NCBI GenBank assembly: GCA_030141605.1
Contig: JAQGDQ010000113.1
Location: forward strand, 1-64,000
Source: Tubiluchus corallicola
Taxonomy: Eukaryota > Priapulida > Priapulimorpha > Priapulimorphida > Tubiluchidae
Direction of reading: 5' to 3'
DNA: 64,000 bases
Part shown: positions 51,537 through 64,000 of the stretch, in pieces
Numbering within the stretch: position 1 is the stretch's first letter
Layout: the number at the start of each line of letters is the position of its first letter
Program-made: the position numbers and the translations under genes
The notes under the pieces: generated by a model
What the model was told of the DNA's origin: nothing
Databases searched by the model: none
What the model saw: the letters and a program-made list of their open reading frames with translations, nothing else

Positions 51537-54500
51537 TTAGTAGGCTTTTTGTGCTTGTGCGCCTGCAGCTACCGCCACCTGTCTGGTTCCCCATATCGGC
51601 TCTTCTTCGTCATAATTGTAATTTTCCCTAGGTTGTTCATAATCGTGCCCTTGTCTGTAACATGACATATAATATGTAACACACCCCGCCTGTTAATTAG
51701 TTTGTATCTGCATTTATTTAGTTCTCTTAGTGCTTCAGTAGCAACAATCAAGATGCTTTTGTTTGGCTGATTTGGTAATAAAATGTACATATTAAATCTA
51801 GTGAAAGAAAATTCTGTTGTAATTTGCACTAAATGTATCGTTTATAGTAACAACAACTACATTGTTTGTAAGAACGACAACAACAAAAACTATAATGGGC
51901 ACTAACACTGTTTCACACGGCAGCCCAAAACACTTTCAAATGTTTTTACCAAACCGTTTGGACAGGTAGTTCGAAGTCACTTTCAAACCGTTTTGTACTA
52001 AAATCTTTTGAGCGGTTTGACGTCAACAATGCATACAACTCGTTTTTTGTTTGACATACAGTTTTGAAACAAACAAGAAACGAGTTTTAGCATTGCCGAT
52101 GTCGCACTGCTCAAAGGATGTTGGTACAAAACGGTTTGAAAACGATTTCAAACTACCTACCAAAATAGTTTCAAAACAGTTTGATGAAAACGTTTTGCCA
52201 TTGTTGTTCTTATAAAACGATGTAGCTGATGTTACTATAAACAATACATTTCATGTAGATTACAGCAGCACTTTCTTACACAAGATACATTTTATTAATA
52301 TAATACATCTTTTATCATAGTTTATCAAATCAATCAAACAAAAGTATCCTGGTTGTTGTTAATGAAACTTTTAAGACAACAAAATAAGAGCAGACACAAC
52401 TACAGCATATAACATAATTTCAAGTAGGTTATACCGCCAAAATGTTACTTTTCGCTGAATTGTGTGTTATAGTTACCTACTTATGAGTTCACTCTTTTTT
52501 AAATGTTGCTGTTGTGGTTGTTGTTGTTGTTGTTGATGATGTTGTTGTTGATGATGTTGTTGTTATAGTTGTTGCTGCTGTCGTCGTCGTCATCGCCTTC
52601 GGTATTACCGTTACTGCTTGTTCTGATGAAATAATATGATTTATTGATTATACGCTACCTCGTTATAAGGTTTCGTATTGTAATTGTTGCCAAACATTAA
52701 CAACTCCTCTTTGCTATACTTGGTCCTCTTATCTTATTTATTTGTTTGTTAATTTCTTATTTATTTATTCATTCATTTACTTATTCTGTCAAGAAGGGCT
52801 ATTTCTCATTTTTGTTTTTTTTCAGTGTTGTAATACAACCAACTTGTAGCTCTTGTAACTTTTTTGTTACACTACATCTTCGTGTCCACATTCTACTTAA
52901 GTACAGGGCAAGCTTTTTTGCTTTGATTGCTTTCATAATGCACTTAGCAACACTTTCCTATTTCGTTTACTAATCGGTCAATATGCTAAATTTTGTGACA
53001 GCTAACAAAGAGGCAGGTGCTGCCCTCTCGCGGTGTAACTATTAATTTTTTGTTGCAGCAGCTGTCTGCTACATTAAACAATTCAAAGCACATTACGGTG
53101 TCCTGCCATTAGTACTTGTCTTGCCGGAACAAATTAAAATATTAATAGTTTTTTTACCGACGGACAAGTCCTCTGCTCTGCGGGCGATGTACACGATCAG
53201 ATTCCTGCACTTCTCTAAAAAGGGAGATTTGCTACTCTGTCTAGTTTTACTACTATCTGCGTACTTAATACTACTGTAGTTTTGCCATATTTTTTTGTTT
53301 TTAGAACTGACACACCAGTTGTATGTATAACAAGCAAGAAAGTTGTGATTTTATTTATTAAAAGTACTGAAAACATTATATTGACATTTAGAAAAATATT
53401 GGTTGAATTTTTCTTTTTAAAATGAAAAAAGGTAAAAGTTACAATATTAATGAAATGCCAAGCGAGTACTACACGTTGAACTTATGTTTGCAAGTATAAA
53501 TTTTCAAAAAAATAGACATCGTGTAGAAACTTCAGACATCTAATTTCTTGAGGAGAATGACATTGGTCCATTTGGTACAATGACATCAATTTGGCAGGAG
53601 GCATTCTGGCAAGCTTGCAATTTTTAGGTGTCGTCATTATCAGTTCATTGAAGCTATTGTGATTCATTGTGACATCAGATATCCGACTATCAAGTTGGTG
53701 GAGTGCAATGCTGAACGCTTTTAAGGATTTTTAACCCAAGAATTTTACTAAGGGAATCAAAAGCACTACCACCGTCTTGTCTGAGTTGTGTAGCTAAAGT
53801 GGTCCTCTGGCATGGAGATGCAAACATAGACACTTATGAAAACCTGCAAAGACAAAGTGTTTTTGAGAGAAAAGGGAAAACTAGTAGATTATCCAGGGAA
53901 AGAAAATAAGTAGTTCTAGAATTATAGTTACTAAAATGGAACAAATCAAAAGTTCTGATTGAGTAAAGTTAATAAAGAAGATTAAAAGCTTAATGGTTTA
54001 GATAGCAAAAGATGACAGAAAAGCAGCAGAAAAACCTCTTGTGCATGCATTTGTGTCCAATTCCTCGCTTGCGGTAACGAAAGAGCAGATAAAGTTAGCA
54101 GTATGAGTAGAGTCCCATACATCGTCGTTGAAACGACATGTAGCTGTTCATGAATTGACATTGAGGAACGTTCCGTCTTCCCATTTCTGACACCAGTGTG
54201 AAGAAAAATTATTATGTTTTATCGTCTCCATGGCCAGTATCTTTTGTCTCCAGTTTAGAATTTAATAACTAGCTAGTCAGATTTCATTGCATTGCATCAT
54301 TGTGTGCTCTATGCCAGGTTACTGCAAACTGAGGTGTAGAAGCCAGATTACACAAGGGCTTCGTCCGTGGTTGTCATTCTTTAATGTGGGGAATAGGTGA
54401 AGCAGTGGGTTTAAGCAGTGTATCGTGCCAAAATTTTTCTTGTATGTGCTTTTTTCACAGTGTTGTTATACTGTTTGCAACTTCTACTTGTAGTGCATAA

Positions 54501-56730
54501 TTCTGCATTGCTACAAGTTGTGGAGATAAAATGGTTTGCCATTATTTAAGTATAATGTTACTGTGTTAGTATAATCAGTTATGTGGTGCAAAACTGAACA
54601 TTGCGGAATAGTTTGAAGACTGCGCGATATTAATGTGTTGTATGTGATAAACGAAATATTGCGCAATATTATTGTCAATACTCTTGCTCCATAATCTACA
54701 ATTGACAATTGTATTATGCGTGTGTATACCTCAAAGGCTTCATACGAGCCGCCATAGCTGATGCATTTTATTATAATCCTTAAAGTGTATTTTACTAACT
54801 AGATTTGAGCATTTGTATCAAAAGTTTATCACTATTTGCTAGTACATGTATTTCCATTTCTCGATTTCATTATTTTTACTGGTATAATTGACGCATCTTA
54901 ATGCAAATAATAAATGATTAAATAAATAAATAAACAAGAAAAATAAAGTAAAATAAAATAAATGTCTTACGTTGTCTTATGCGTTTAGTCAATTATCCGT
55001 AGTTCAAGTTTACAAGGTAAATGATGTACTTACGCATGCTCGTACTCATATCCCCTCTTCTTTGTCGCTGATTCCTGTGACTCGGCTTGATCAGCGCTGT
55101 AAAGGGAACCAGCAGCTGTGCCTTCTCTTTGGTAAGAGATGCTGCTAGATTTCTTTCCCTCCCCAGATATGCCTCCCTCCACAATTGGTCCAATTCTGGT
55201 GGTGGTGAAGTAGCCAGGTCTCGAAGTTACTGGCTGAACTGCTTCCGGCCTCTGTTTTTTGCAAAAAAGGAGCAAAATTATCTATTGGTGAAGCTAAAAA
55301 TAATTTAGCAAATAAAAAGTGCATTCGTTGTTGAAACATACGAATCATTAAACGAATTATTTAAGGGAAGATGACAACAGCACAGCAAAATTTACAATCA
55401 CTCAATAAGCCAATATATATTTTGTATTCATAAGCAAAAAAGTTAGGAAAAATATCATATATAAATATTTAGATTTAGAGCTAATTTAGATCAGGAATGG
55501 AAGCAAATCTTGTACTTTTAAAAATATTTCTTTTTGCTTTATTCTTTTTAACATTAGAAAGAGTACTTTTGAATTGAAAAGTCAAACAGCAATAAATTAA
55601 GTTTAACTAATTAAACTAATTAGTAGTAGTAGTTTATCGTCCAAAGACCAAATAAATTCGAAATTCACAAAAATTAGGCATCAAAAGTAAACATTAAACT
55701 ATACACACTGAAGTACAGATAGGTTACGGAATTTGCAAAAAATTTTAAAATCCTTGGGATAAATACCCAATTTTGCTTCATTTTAAGGCATTTTATACTT
55801 CAGACAAGTGATCATGCTCACTGATTTATTATAATAATGAGTAAGCAACACTAGATGGATGACCATTGTGAGACCTGTTAAAAAGTAATTTCATCACTTA
55901 ATAGTCTTATATTTTCACTTGTTTTTAAAATGGTCACCATTATTATCAGCTTGCTACGGTGCACCATATTTGTACATAAGGCTGATACCTACCTTGTAAG
56001 ATGTAGTTTGTATTACCACTGGTGCTGAAGCTGGTGCAGAGTAGGTTGTGACTGGTGCAGTGTATGTGCTGCCACCACTGTAACTACTACCACCACGGCC
56101 ACCACCGCCACCACCGCCATAACCACCGCTATTGGCGGCAAGGAAGCCACCGTGGAATCCTGCTTGGCCTTGATCCCAGAGGGCGTCGTACGTACCGTGC
56201 TGGCTTCCTGCTGTGGAACCGGGTCCACCACTGAAGCCAAACCGGTTACCGCCGGTAACTGCCACACCCACTCCTCCGGTACCTGCTGTCTGGGGAAACC
56301 CACCAATGGCGCTTCCGTAGACCCTCCCGCCCTGGAGTCCGTTGCCATACGTGGTCGGGATGCGGTTCAGAGCGCTTCCATAACTTCCTCCGACAACGGT
56401 GTTCAAGCCGCCTCCATAAGATGGAACGCCCAAACCACCGCTTCCATAAACGCTTCCACCTCCTCCTAAACCACCACCGCCATAAGTGCCTCCTAAACCA
56501 CCACCGCCATAAGTGCCTCCTAAACCACCACCGCCATAAATGCCGCCTCCACCCACTAGCTGTTGTCCAGAGATGCTACCGCCTAATCCTCCTTGAGCAA
56601 TGAGGTTAGCTCCTGTGATACCGCCCTGAAGACCGCCCTGACCTATAAGAGCACTTCCAGAAAGATACGTTTGCGAAGAGACATCGTAGATGGCAACGGC
56701 CACCACGAAGAGAGTCAAACAGCTCTGCAT
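51537..56730 (-). CDS. Gene F: secreted Gly-rich repeat protein with conserved C-terminal module
   Basis: Exons 55993-56730, 55034-55251, 51537-51654 (phases 0 and 2); 357 aa. Signal peptide MQSCLTLFVVAVAIYDVSS, then LIGQGGLQGGITG-type repeats shared with gene G, three 9-residue YGGGGLGGT-like units, a Gly/Tyr-rich region and a TAPVTTYSAPASAP stretch. Exon 2 has the 60-residue block from YFTTTRIGPI (260) to RGYEYEHA (319). The last exon, 3.4 kb away, reads GHDYEQPRENYNYDEEEPIWG, then an Ala/Gln-rich tail ending QKAY. It was assigned by acceptor, phase and homology. Leader-intron acceptor 8 bases before the ATG (exon resumes 56739). The large intron holds a foldback element. Extracellular structural role inferred. 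Confidence 0.87.
51893..52225. mobile_element. Palindromic MITE in intron 2 of gene F
   Basis: Strong inverted repeat: ggtagttcgaag...ctttcaaaccgttttgtac on the left and the inverted ggtagtttgaaa...ttttcaaaccgttttgtac on the right, with ctttgagc further in. Outer ends and target duplication not resolved. Confidence 0.75.
52505..52600. repeat. GTT/GAT-rich trinucleotide tract
   Basis: Imperfect GTT runs with GATGAT and CGTCGT interruptions, in intron 2 of gene F. Confidence 0.85.
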
Positions 56731-56738
56731 AGTTTGAA

Positions 56739-58006
56739 TCTAAAACGACATATTTAATTTCCATTACCAGAGCCTGCTTATTATGCTGATTGTGGTGGCG
56801 GGACCGGAAGGGCAGAGACGTCTTTAATGTCTACGTACAGTATCACTCAACATAGAGTATCACTCAGTTTTAGAAATGACTGTTAAATATCGTGTCAGAT
56901 AAAACGGCGTGGAAGCGTTTTCCACCTTACAACCCACTTGTTAACTAGGCCAGACGTTGCTTAACTTTGATCGCTAAGCACACATCTTGAGCATCCAAAT
57001 ATTCACGGACCTGTTGCGGATGAATTCTACTGTTAACAGGTTGAATTCCTTTCATACTTGGGGTTACAAATACATTGGATATAAATATAAAGGTGGCCAA
57101 ATTTCTACTTGGCTTAAATTAAATCAACCTTGAGTCTCTGGAGTCTGAATCAGAGATTAGCACTCTACTGCTGGAAAAGACCAACAAAGCGGCTATAGTT
57201 CTGCGCTCTAATGAAGAGTTTCTTATGTACGTAAAATTATTAATGATCTCACATTGCGCTCAAACCAAATATTTGTATTCCATAATATTTTAATATGGGC
57301 AATTGTGACGTTTTGATGTTATTAGAAATATGGTGGTGAAAATATTTACTATCAGACATTCATATACATGACGACCACTACACGCTACCCGTAGACCATC
57401 AAAATTTAATGGCAGGTTTATCAAACAACTTGTGGTTTATGCTTCTGTAAAAATGCAAAATGTATTTGCAGTAAGGAAAGCTTTACCCCTTGCGTTTTAA
57501 TAACGTAATTAGCGATACCGCCTCAATACTACTAATAGAAGATACACAGCCTACATACGTTAATTATGCATTGTTTTTATCTTAGTAGCATTACATTCGT
57601 ATTGATGAATGGTATTCGTATATGCAATATGCAAACCACTTATAGTATGTGTTCTACTTGTAACCTACTGTGCTTTTACTTTTCAAAACATTCATATCTG
57701 CGTCAAAAATTGGCAGATTTTAAACAATTCTTCGAATATTAAGTTTAAGTCCCTGTTTTACTTCGGCAAGTTTATAGGTGTCATTTTACAGTTAAGTTAT
57801 CAGATATTTAATAACCATCGCGCACTATATCATCAATATTTCATTTCATTTTTGGCAATAAATACTGACCTTCAATCACTATAATTACACAATAATAACA
57901 ATACAACAGGCTAGACCTGCACACTCACCCTATAGGCACACACTTTCACTACGTGAGATTCTCTATAACCCAACAAGACGAAAGTAGGTCCAAGTAGTAT
58001 TTTATA
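56739..58006 (-). promoter_or_regulatory. Leader intron, leader exon and TATA box of gene F
   Basis: TATAAAA at 58000-58006 on minus; donor tatag/g-gtgagt with leader exon ending at 57929, so a leader exon of about 40-45 nt. The leader intron ends at the acceptor before 56739. No other gene seen in the intron. Confidence 0.7.
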
Positions 58007-58009
58007 TGA

Positions 58010-58583
58010 GCGAACTCTCACTTATGACACAGTTTTACACTCAGCAGCTCAACGAATTGACTTTCGCAAAGCTGGTGATGAAAAAGAGGACACCAGGACG
58101 TCAAAGCTAGATAGATTAATAATTTTATTGTCATTTGATACAGCATCTGCGTAGCTGACGTAGTTAATGTTTACCCATTGCCAGTGAAATACATGTAAGC
58201 ATCAATTGAAAAGCAAATCAGTTTTAAAGGCACTGATAAAACGTTTAATTTTTCAAAAACTGAGTAGAAAGTCGTATTCAGGATGTTAGATGTTGGCCGG
58301 TTCGTTGGTTAATTATTTGAGTACTGGGCTGATGTTGACGTCAGGTGGTTAGTCGGCTGGTTGTCAGCTGGACTGTCAGATAGTTGGTTGATTATTTTTT
58401 CTTGGCCAGGAAGTTGGTTGTTGGTTGGCTGTCAGCTGGCAGTTTGGCTGGCTGGCCAGTTGGTTGATCGTTGGTTGTTTGGGTGATTGGTTTGTTAGTT
58501 GGTAGGTTGGTAGGTGGATAGGTAGTTAGGTAGGTGGGTGGGTGGATCGGTACGTGCGTACGTAGGTAGTTAGGTAGGTAGAT

Positions 58584-58630
<47 letters not shown>

Positions 58631-60175
58631 CGGGTAGATAAGTAGGTAGGTTTGTTGGCTGGGTGATCGGTTGGTTGGTTGGTTGGTTGGTAGGTTGATT
58701 AGCTATTGGTCGGCCTTCCGACTGGTTGACCTTTCAGTGTTTGTAAGACAGCTGAAGATGGATTGGCTGGTTGAACGGCCGGTTAAATGTCACATCAGTG
58801 AAAGAAACAAGATGACTTAATTTTAGTTTCTTAGCTCTATTCTTGGAACTTTCTAAAAACCTGTCATATTCCTCTATGCCACGCAAGTAGAAAATTTGTA
58901 TTTCTAGCATCAAATAAGACATTTTTAGTAGAGGAAATTGAGGTTGTTGCTGCTGGGTGTGACGTATTGTACATATTGTCTGTGTGTCGCACCAATGCAC
59001 AAATGGACAAAGGTGTTTGCCCTATTTATGCTTTACTGTCAAATAATAATACTTATTATTCGGTTCACGTAGTTAATTGCTATTATTGTCACGTAGAGTG
59101 GCCGCCCTCCGGCCTCCGGCCAGAAATCTCCAATGATGAATAAAATTATTGTTGACCCACAGCGGAAAGAAATTCACTGACGTGTTGGTATGTCGCTTAA
59201 ATATCAATTACTGGAAGATCTTGTTAAAAATCAGCCGTGAGAGAAGTTAAAATGTTTCAAACTGGGTCATTGTGATGTGATACTGATAAGAGATGTCTCT
59301 TACGATACAAACACGTCTGTAATTTATTTATGCCTTTTGTATTTACTTTCTTAAACTTGGTTCCAGACTCATGTAATGGATATTTGTGAATTACAAATGC
59401 AAGGTTTCCGATTCACGTCTTGACTGGGACACACATTTTTAGTGTTCTTTCTTCAGCTAGTTAACTTTGGGTAATTAAGTTAATTCTTTTTTCGTATAAA
59501 CCACGTATTAGATGTTACGACAAAAGACAAAAAGTAACAATAAAAGTTTAATTAAGTACATGGGTGATGTACAAATGTCAGATGAACTAAGCAGTGCATT
59601 TCTGTGCGTCTCTTCCTCATAATAATTATTTCAGATAATTGTCCCAAATGGCTATTTGATTGCTCAACAATAATTTCGTGCTTTTGTTCGTTTTACCGTC
59701 TTATCTTATGGGCGCCAAAATAAATTAAACTAAATCTAAATAAACAGAAAAACCAAAAAACGTAAATTGAACAAAAACAGGTTCAAGCGAAGTTTACTTA
59801 ACCTATATAATTAAAAACGTCTTCCAGTTAATATTAATGAAATAAACATAGCAACTAAAATTTGTAGTTTATTGCACGGAAATTTGCTTTTAAATCTTGA
59901 CCAATACACAACTGTTTTTGTTATAGCATATGTAGAGTATTGTTTTATGATTTGAACTTCATTAGATCTATGGGTATAGGAGTGTGTTGATAATTCTGTG
60001 TTTCAATAAATAGCATTCTGGGATTACCACTAAATGTCTGCTTTGTCTTTAAATGATCTGTTAGAAAACATGACAGAACTTGACGACGACAGGGGTTTTA
60101 AATAAAGTGAGACTGTAAAAGTCATAGCGTGTCTCTACACAATAAGAAATTACTGCGGATTATTTTCGATTTTCA
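58010..60175. other. Region between gene F promoter and Gypsy element
   Basis: No gene recognised. Contains the TTGG/GGTA/CAGG repeat zone (58370-58720) and possibly the 5' LTR of the Gypsy element at its right end, which I could not delimit because no second LTR is in the window. Confidence 0.4.
58370..58720. repeat. Tetranucleotide repeat zone (TTGG, GTAG, CAGG)
   Basis: Irregular GTTGG/GCTGG units pass into GGTAGGT and a pure (CAGG)n at 58585-58631, then back to TTGG. Looks like serial drift of tetranucleotide repeats. Confidence 0.85.
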
Positions 60176-60222
60176 GGGTGCACGCCCAGCAGACAGACAA
60201 CGTGGTTTTATAATAAAGAACA

Positions 60223-61060
60223 ATGGCGAATGTCCGTGCACACGTCGGTAAAATTTCCGAGTTTAAACCAAGTTGAGAAGACTGGGGAAATTATTCAAAA
60301 AGGCTTCACTTATGGTTGCAGGTAAATGAAATCCCAGACGATGAAAAAGTTGGTGTTCTGCTGACATTGGTAGGAGCAGAAGCATTTGAATTGGTTAATA
60401 AATTTATGCATGCCTGAAGACCCGACTACAATTTCATTTGCGCAATTGACAGAAATATTGAGAACTCATTATGCTCCGCCTAGAACAGTAATGGGAGAGA
60501 GGTATAAATTTAGCAAATGCTCTCAGCAAAGTGGCGATTTTCTCTCAGATTTTATAGTGGCATTGAAAAAGCTAGCACTTACCTGTGAATTTTGTGAAAC
60601 TCTGAATGATCATTTGCCAGATCAGTTTGTTTCTGGCATTCGTTCTGAACACATAAGGAAAAAGTTACTGAGTGTTAAAGATCTCACGTGGATTAAAGCG
60701 TGTTCCGATGCAATTGCCATTGAAACTGCAGAGTGTGTGTCAGGTGAAATGATGACACAAGCTAGTAGTGGTAAAACTGACAGAACTACAGTAAATGCTG
60801 TACGCACAATTAAACGGCCCCAGTATCAACATCAGTCTAACAAGGGCAGAGGCAGAGTGCAAACCGACACGTAGCGCAGCATTCATCAAAGCTTGGGACT
60901 ACTATAGACCGCATTTGTAATAGGTGTAATGGCCACCATGATCCAGAAAAATGCTGGTATTAAAATAAGAGTTGCTTTAAGTGTGGCAAACAGAGCTATA
61001 TTTCGAAAGCATGTTTTTATAAATCAGAGAAAGCATGTAATACTGAGAAACATAAACGAA
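60223..61060 (+). pseudogene. gag remnant of the Gypsy element
   Basis: Starts MANVRAHVGKISEF; a stop codon at 60272-60274 and a frameshift near 60410 precede the long capsid-like frame to 60874. That frame has FLSDFIVALKKLALTCEF and a DQFVSGIRSE-like segment typical of retrotransposon gag. Then CNRCNGHHDPEKCW (knuckle 1), a stop, and CFKCGKQSYISKAC (knuckle 2, with Tyr where His is expected). Confidence 0.8.
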
Positions 61061-61119
61061 TGTACCAAGTTACAGATGAATATTCTGATTGTTGTGAATT
61101 GTACACCATGTCTGATATT

Positions 61120-64000
61120 GGTAGCAATAATGCCGTTACTGCAAAAATGTTGATTAATGGATTGAAAATTCCATTTATTATTGATAAAGGACCATCTGTT
61201 TCAATTTTTCTGAGAGTTTGTATAGGGAAAAATTTAGCAATGTCCCTATGATGAATTCAGGCACAAGGTTGACTAGTTATTCAGGTGATGTAAACCCTGT
61301 ACTAGGTACTATAAATATTGATGTTGAATATGAGTCGCATAAAGTGCATCTGCCTATATTAATTGTGAAGGGTGTAGGTAGACCTGACCTCTTGGGTAAA
61401 AATTGGCAGTAAAATTAAACTGGAATGAAATTTTCTCTTTGGTTGAAAATAGAACAATGCTGTCCAATTTATTAGAAAAACACAAGTCTGATTTTGAATC
61501 AAACGGTATGCCCATTAAAGCTTTTAAGGCTGATGTAACTTTACCAGTAGGTTTTAATGTGAAACCAATTTTTCATAGGCCTAGACCAGTTGTATATGCC
61601 CTAAAGGAGCGTGTTGAGAAAAATTTAATTAAGGATTAAGGCTGTTGAGTCGAATGTGTTAACAAAAGTAGAGACTTCTGTGTGGGGAACACGTATAGTT
61701 GTTGTTCCTAAACAGAAAAATGATGTTAGGGTCTGTGCTGATCATATTCTGGACATATTCTCCGTCTACCAGAAAGTCGCTACGCCAAAACAGCAGTACA
61801 GTGGGAACCACCTGGTGGGAAACGAAAAAGAGGTCGGCCAAAAACAACGTGGCGCAGATCCTTCAAAGAAGACCTTCGAGCTGTCAACAGACGTTGGGAA
61901 AACGTAGAGAACGAAGCCGCCGATAGAACTCAGTGGAAAATGCTGTCTGCCCAATGTGCATCAATGCGCAGGAAGGACTAAGGTCTAAGGTAAGGTATCC
62001 CTTACCAACACCTGATGATATTTTTTTCAAAATTGCACGGTGGCAAGGTGTTTTCAAAAATTAACTTGTCAAATGCATAGCAAGAGTTGGAATTGCCAGA
62101 AGAGTCAAAGTCCTTGCTCACCATTAGCACGCACATCGGGCTCTTTCAGTATAATCGTCTTCCATATGATATCAAGACTGCCCCAGCCATATTTCAAAAA
62201 GTGATGGATCAAATATTGGCAGGGATAGATGGTGTAATGTCGTATCAAGATGATGTGCTTGTGAGCACTGATAGTATTTTAGTATATTGTCAGGTGTATT
62301 TGATACATTGGAAAAATACAATGAAAAGCTAATAAGGATAAATGTAAATTTATGACTCCGCCTATTGACTACTTAGGTCATGCAATAGATAAAGATGATA
62401 GACATCCTAAGGCAGATAAGGTTGAAGCCACTTGGGCTGCTAAAACTCCTAAAAATGTGTCCGAGTTAAGAGCTTATTTGGGTATGCTTAACCTCTACGG
62501 TAAATTTTTACCAAATTTATCTACTGTATTGTATCCACTGCTTAAACGCGATGTAAAATGGAAATGGTCTGATGAGTGTGTTGAAGCATTCAAAAATTCA
62601 AGAGTTATTACCCAATAATTATGATCTTTCCAAGCCTATTAAACTTGCTTGCGATGCATCCCCATTTGTGGTGGCTTGCTTTTTGTCTATAAAACTTCCT
62701 GATGGCACTTAAAAACCGGTAGCTTACGCTAGTAGAAATTATGCTCATTGCGAAAAGGAGGCTCTATCCATTGTGTACGGTGTTAAATACTTTCATAAAT
62801 ACCTATATGGAAGGAAATTTCATCTAATAATAGACCACAAAACACCCTTGAAAATCTTTGGACCAAAAACAGGCGTACCCACCCTAGCAGCTCTTCGCTT
62901 ACAAAGATGTCACTCATATTAATGGCTTATGATTACACTATTGTCTACAAAAAGGGTGCAGATGACTGTAACTGTGAAACCTTAACTAAATTTCCTAATC
63001 CATCAGCACCACCAGAAGTAGCGGAGTTACCAATAAACTATTTTACTTATGTTAATGAACTTTCTGTGACAGCCAAAGAGATTGAATCTGAAACAAGGAA
63101 AGACCCTATTCTTTCTTAAGTGTGGCACTATATGATGAACACACATTCATGATACGGATTTAACTCCTAACTTTCGTAGGAGAGATGAACTATCTGCAGA
63201 TCAAGGTTGTATTCAGCGGGGTGTATGTGTGGTAGTACCACCAAAGTTCCGTGAACGAATCTTAAAAAGGAACTTCATTCTGAACACCTTGGCATTGTTA
63301 GCACAAAAGCATTGGCAAGAAATTGTCTCTGGCACCCTTCAATTGACTACGATATCGAGATGATGATTGGTAATTGCAATATTTGCTAAACAATGAGGAA
63401 CGATCCAGCCCTATCACCTTTGTTTCCATGGAAGCAAGCTTTAGCCCCATGGGATCGCATTCACATTGATTTCGCGACATTAAAGGACAAGGGCTACCTA
63501 ATATTGATCGATTCCTACTCTAAGTGGTTAGAGGTCTTTATGATGAACTCCATGACTTCTCAGAGAACAATTGATGTTCTACACAGTGTTTTGCACGTGA
63601 GGGTCTACCAAAGGAATTGTTCTCGGACAACGGCCCACAGTTTACGTCCTCGGAGTTAACCGATTTCATACAGAATAATGGCATGAAGCACACACGAGTG
63701 CCGGCATACCATGCACGTTCTAATGGAGCTGCAGAACGCAGTGCCCAGATTGCAAAGCGAGCTTTGAAGAAGCACATGCTGATGAAAGAAGCTGGTGAAA
63801 TTAGTGACACCAGAAGGCTGGATAACTTCTTGTTCAATAATCGCACAACTCCTCACTCAGTGACTGGAAGGTCACCTGCAGAACTGTTTCGTAAAAGACA
63901 GTTGCGAACCAGGCCATCAATGCTTAGACCAGATCTCTACAGCAAAGTTAGTGACAGTCAAGCTAAACAGAACGCTTACCACGACATTAACCCTCCTGCA
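61120..64000 (+). pseudogene. pol remnant of the Gypsy element
   Basis: Protease active site reads DKGPS rather than DTGAS/DSGAS, so it is dead. RT keeps RLPYDIKTAPAIFQ and the catalytic YQDD. RNase H keeps LACDASP, YASRNY, EKEALSIVYG and a DHKTPL segment, with an internal stop. Integrase shows an H..C..C zinc-finger remnant, IHIDFAT, FSDNGPQF and NGAAERS (D, D, E residues present), in more than one frame. RT is interrupted at 61743-61995 by foreign sequence. Confidence 0.88.
61743..61995 (+). mobile_element. LINE 3' fragment nested in Gypsy pol
   Basis: The Gypsy frame stops matching after RVCAD and resumes at YPLPTPDDIFF. Between lies WEPPGGKRKRGRPKTTWRR-type sequence, then FKEDLRAVNRRWENV, the usual C-terminal end of a LINE ORF2, followed by a short ctaaggtaaggta tail. 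Confidence 0.85.

Larger units (their letters stand above)
60180..64000 (+). mobile_element. Ty3/Gypsy-type LTR retrotransposon, decayed, running off right edge
   Basis: Order of parts on plus strand: gag-like frame from about 60223, two zinc-knuckle remnants near 60918-61020, protease remnant near 61185, reverse transcriptase (62.0-62.3 kb), RNase H (62.6-62.9 kb), integrase (63.2 kb to the edge). RT before RNase H before integrase is the Ty3/Gypsy order. Multiple stops and frameshifts and a nested LINE fragment show it cannot be autonomous. The 3' LTR lies outside the window. Confidence 0.9.

Overview
The window is invertebrate animal nuclear DNA. It is AT-rich, has spliced genes with GT-AG and GC-AG introns, and carries many microsatellites, several degenerate non-LTR retrotransposons (LINEs), tRNA-derived SINEs, foldback elements and one Ty3/Gypsy-type element. 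I cannot name the phylum from sequence alone.

Left part (1-16.6 kb): a cytochrome P450 family 4 cluster. The first exon of one CYP4 gene lies on the minus strand at 71-242 and the rest runs off the left edge. A second copy (A, plus strand) has exons equivalent to 4-10 at 1480-5692, but exons 1-3 are not visible. A third copy (B, plus strand, 8287-16624) is complete with ten exons and 525 codons. A and B share every splice site and phase, including a GC-AG intron inside helix I. Copy B has Cys in place of the first Phe of the haem-binding signature.

Middle and right (17.9-58 kb, all minus strand): a cluster of unrecognised secreted Gly/Ser-rich protein genes, called C, D, E and F here. There is also a short paralogue (G) and a decayed copy (H). 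Each intact gene has a TATA box, a short non-coding leader exon, an intron ending just before the ATG, a signal peptide, a gene-specific low-complexity repeat region, and a shared C-terminal module. The module is an ungapped 60-residue block (YFTT to RGYEY) followed, after a phase-2 intron, by a small last exon encoding a Tyr/Glu-rich tail around YEQPR and IWG. The coding exons only become visible as genes when the distant last exons (for example 18447-18549 for C and 51537-51654 for F) are joined on the basis of splice phase and homology. A short conserved motif lies about 300-570 bp downstream of each stop codon. Extracellular structural, matrix or adhesive function is an inference. This family is the most likely undescribed system in the window.

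Mobile and repeated DNA fills the rest. A LINE with ORF1-like frames and a broken reverse transcriptase sits inside the long intron of gene C. One LINE family has copies in P450 B intron 7 and at 48.2-49.1 kb. There is a minus-strand LINE tail at 31.4-32.2 kb, a 43-bp satellite (13 units) at 34.6-35.2 kb, a MITE with TTA duplication inside pseudogene H, and a decayed Gypsy element from 60.2 kb to the right edge that itself contains a nested LINE fragment.
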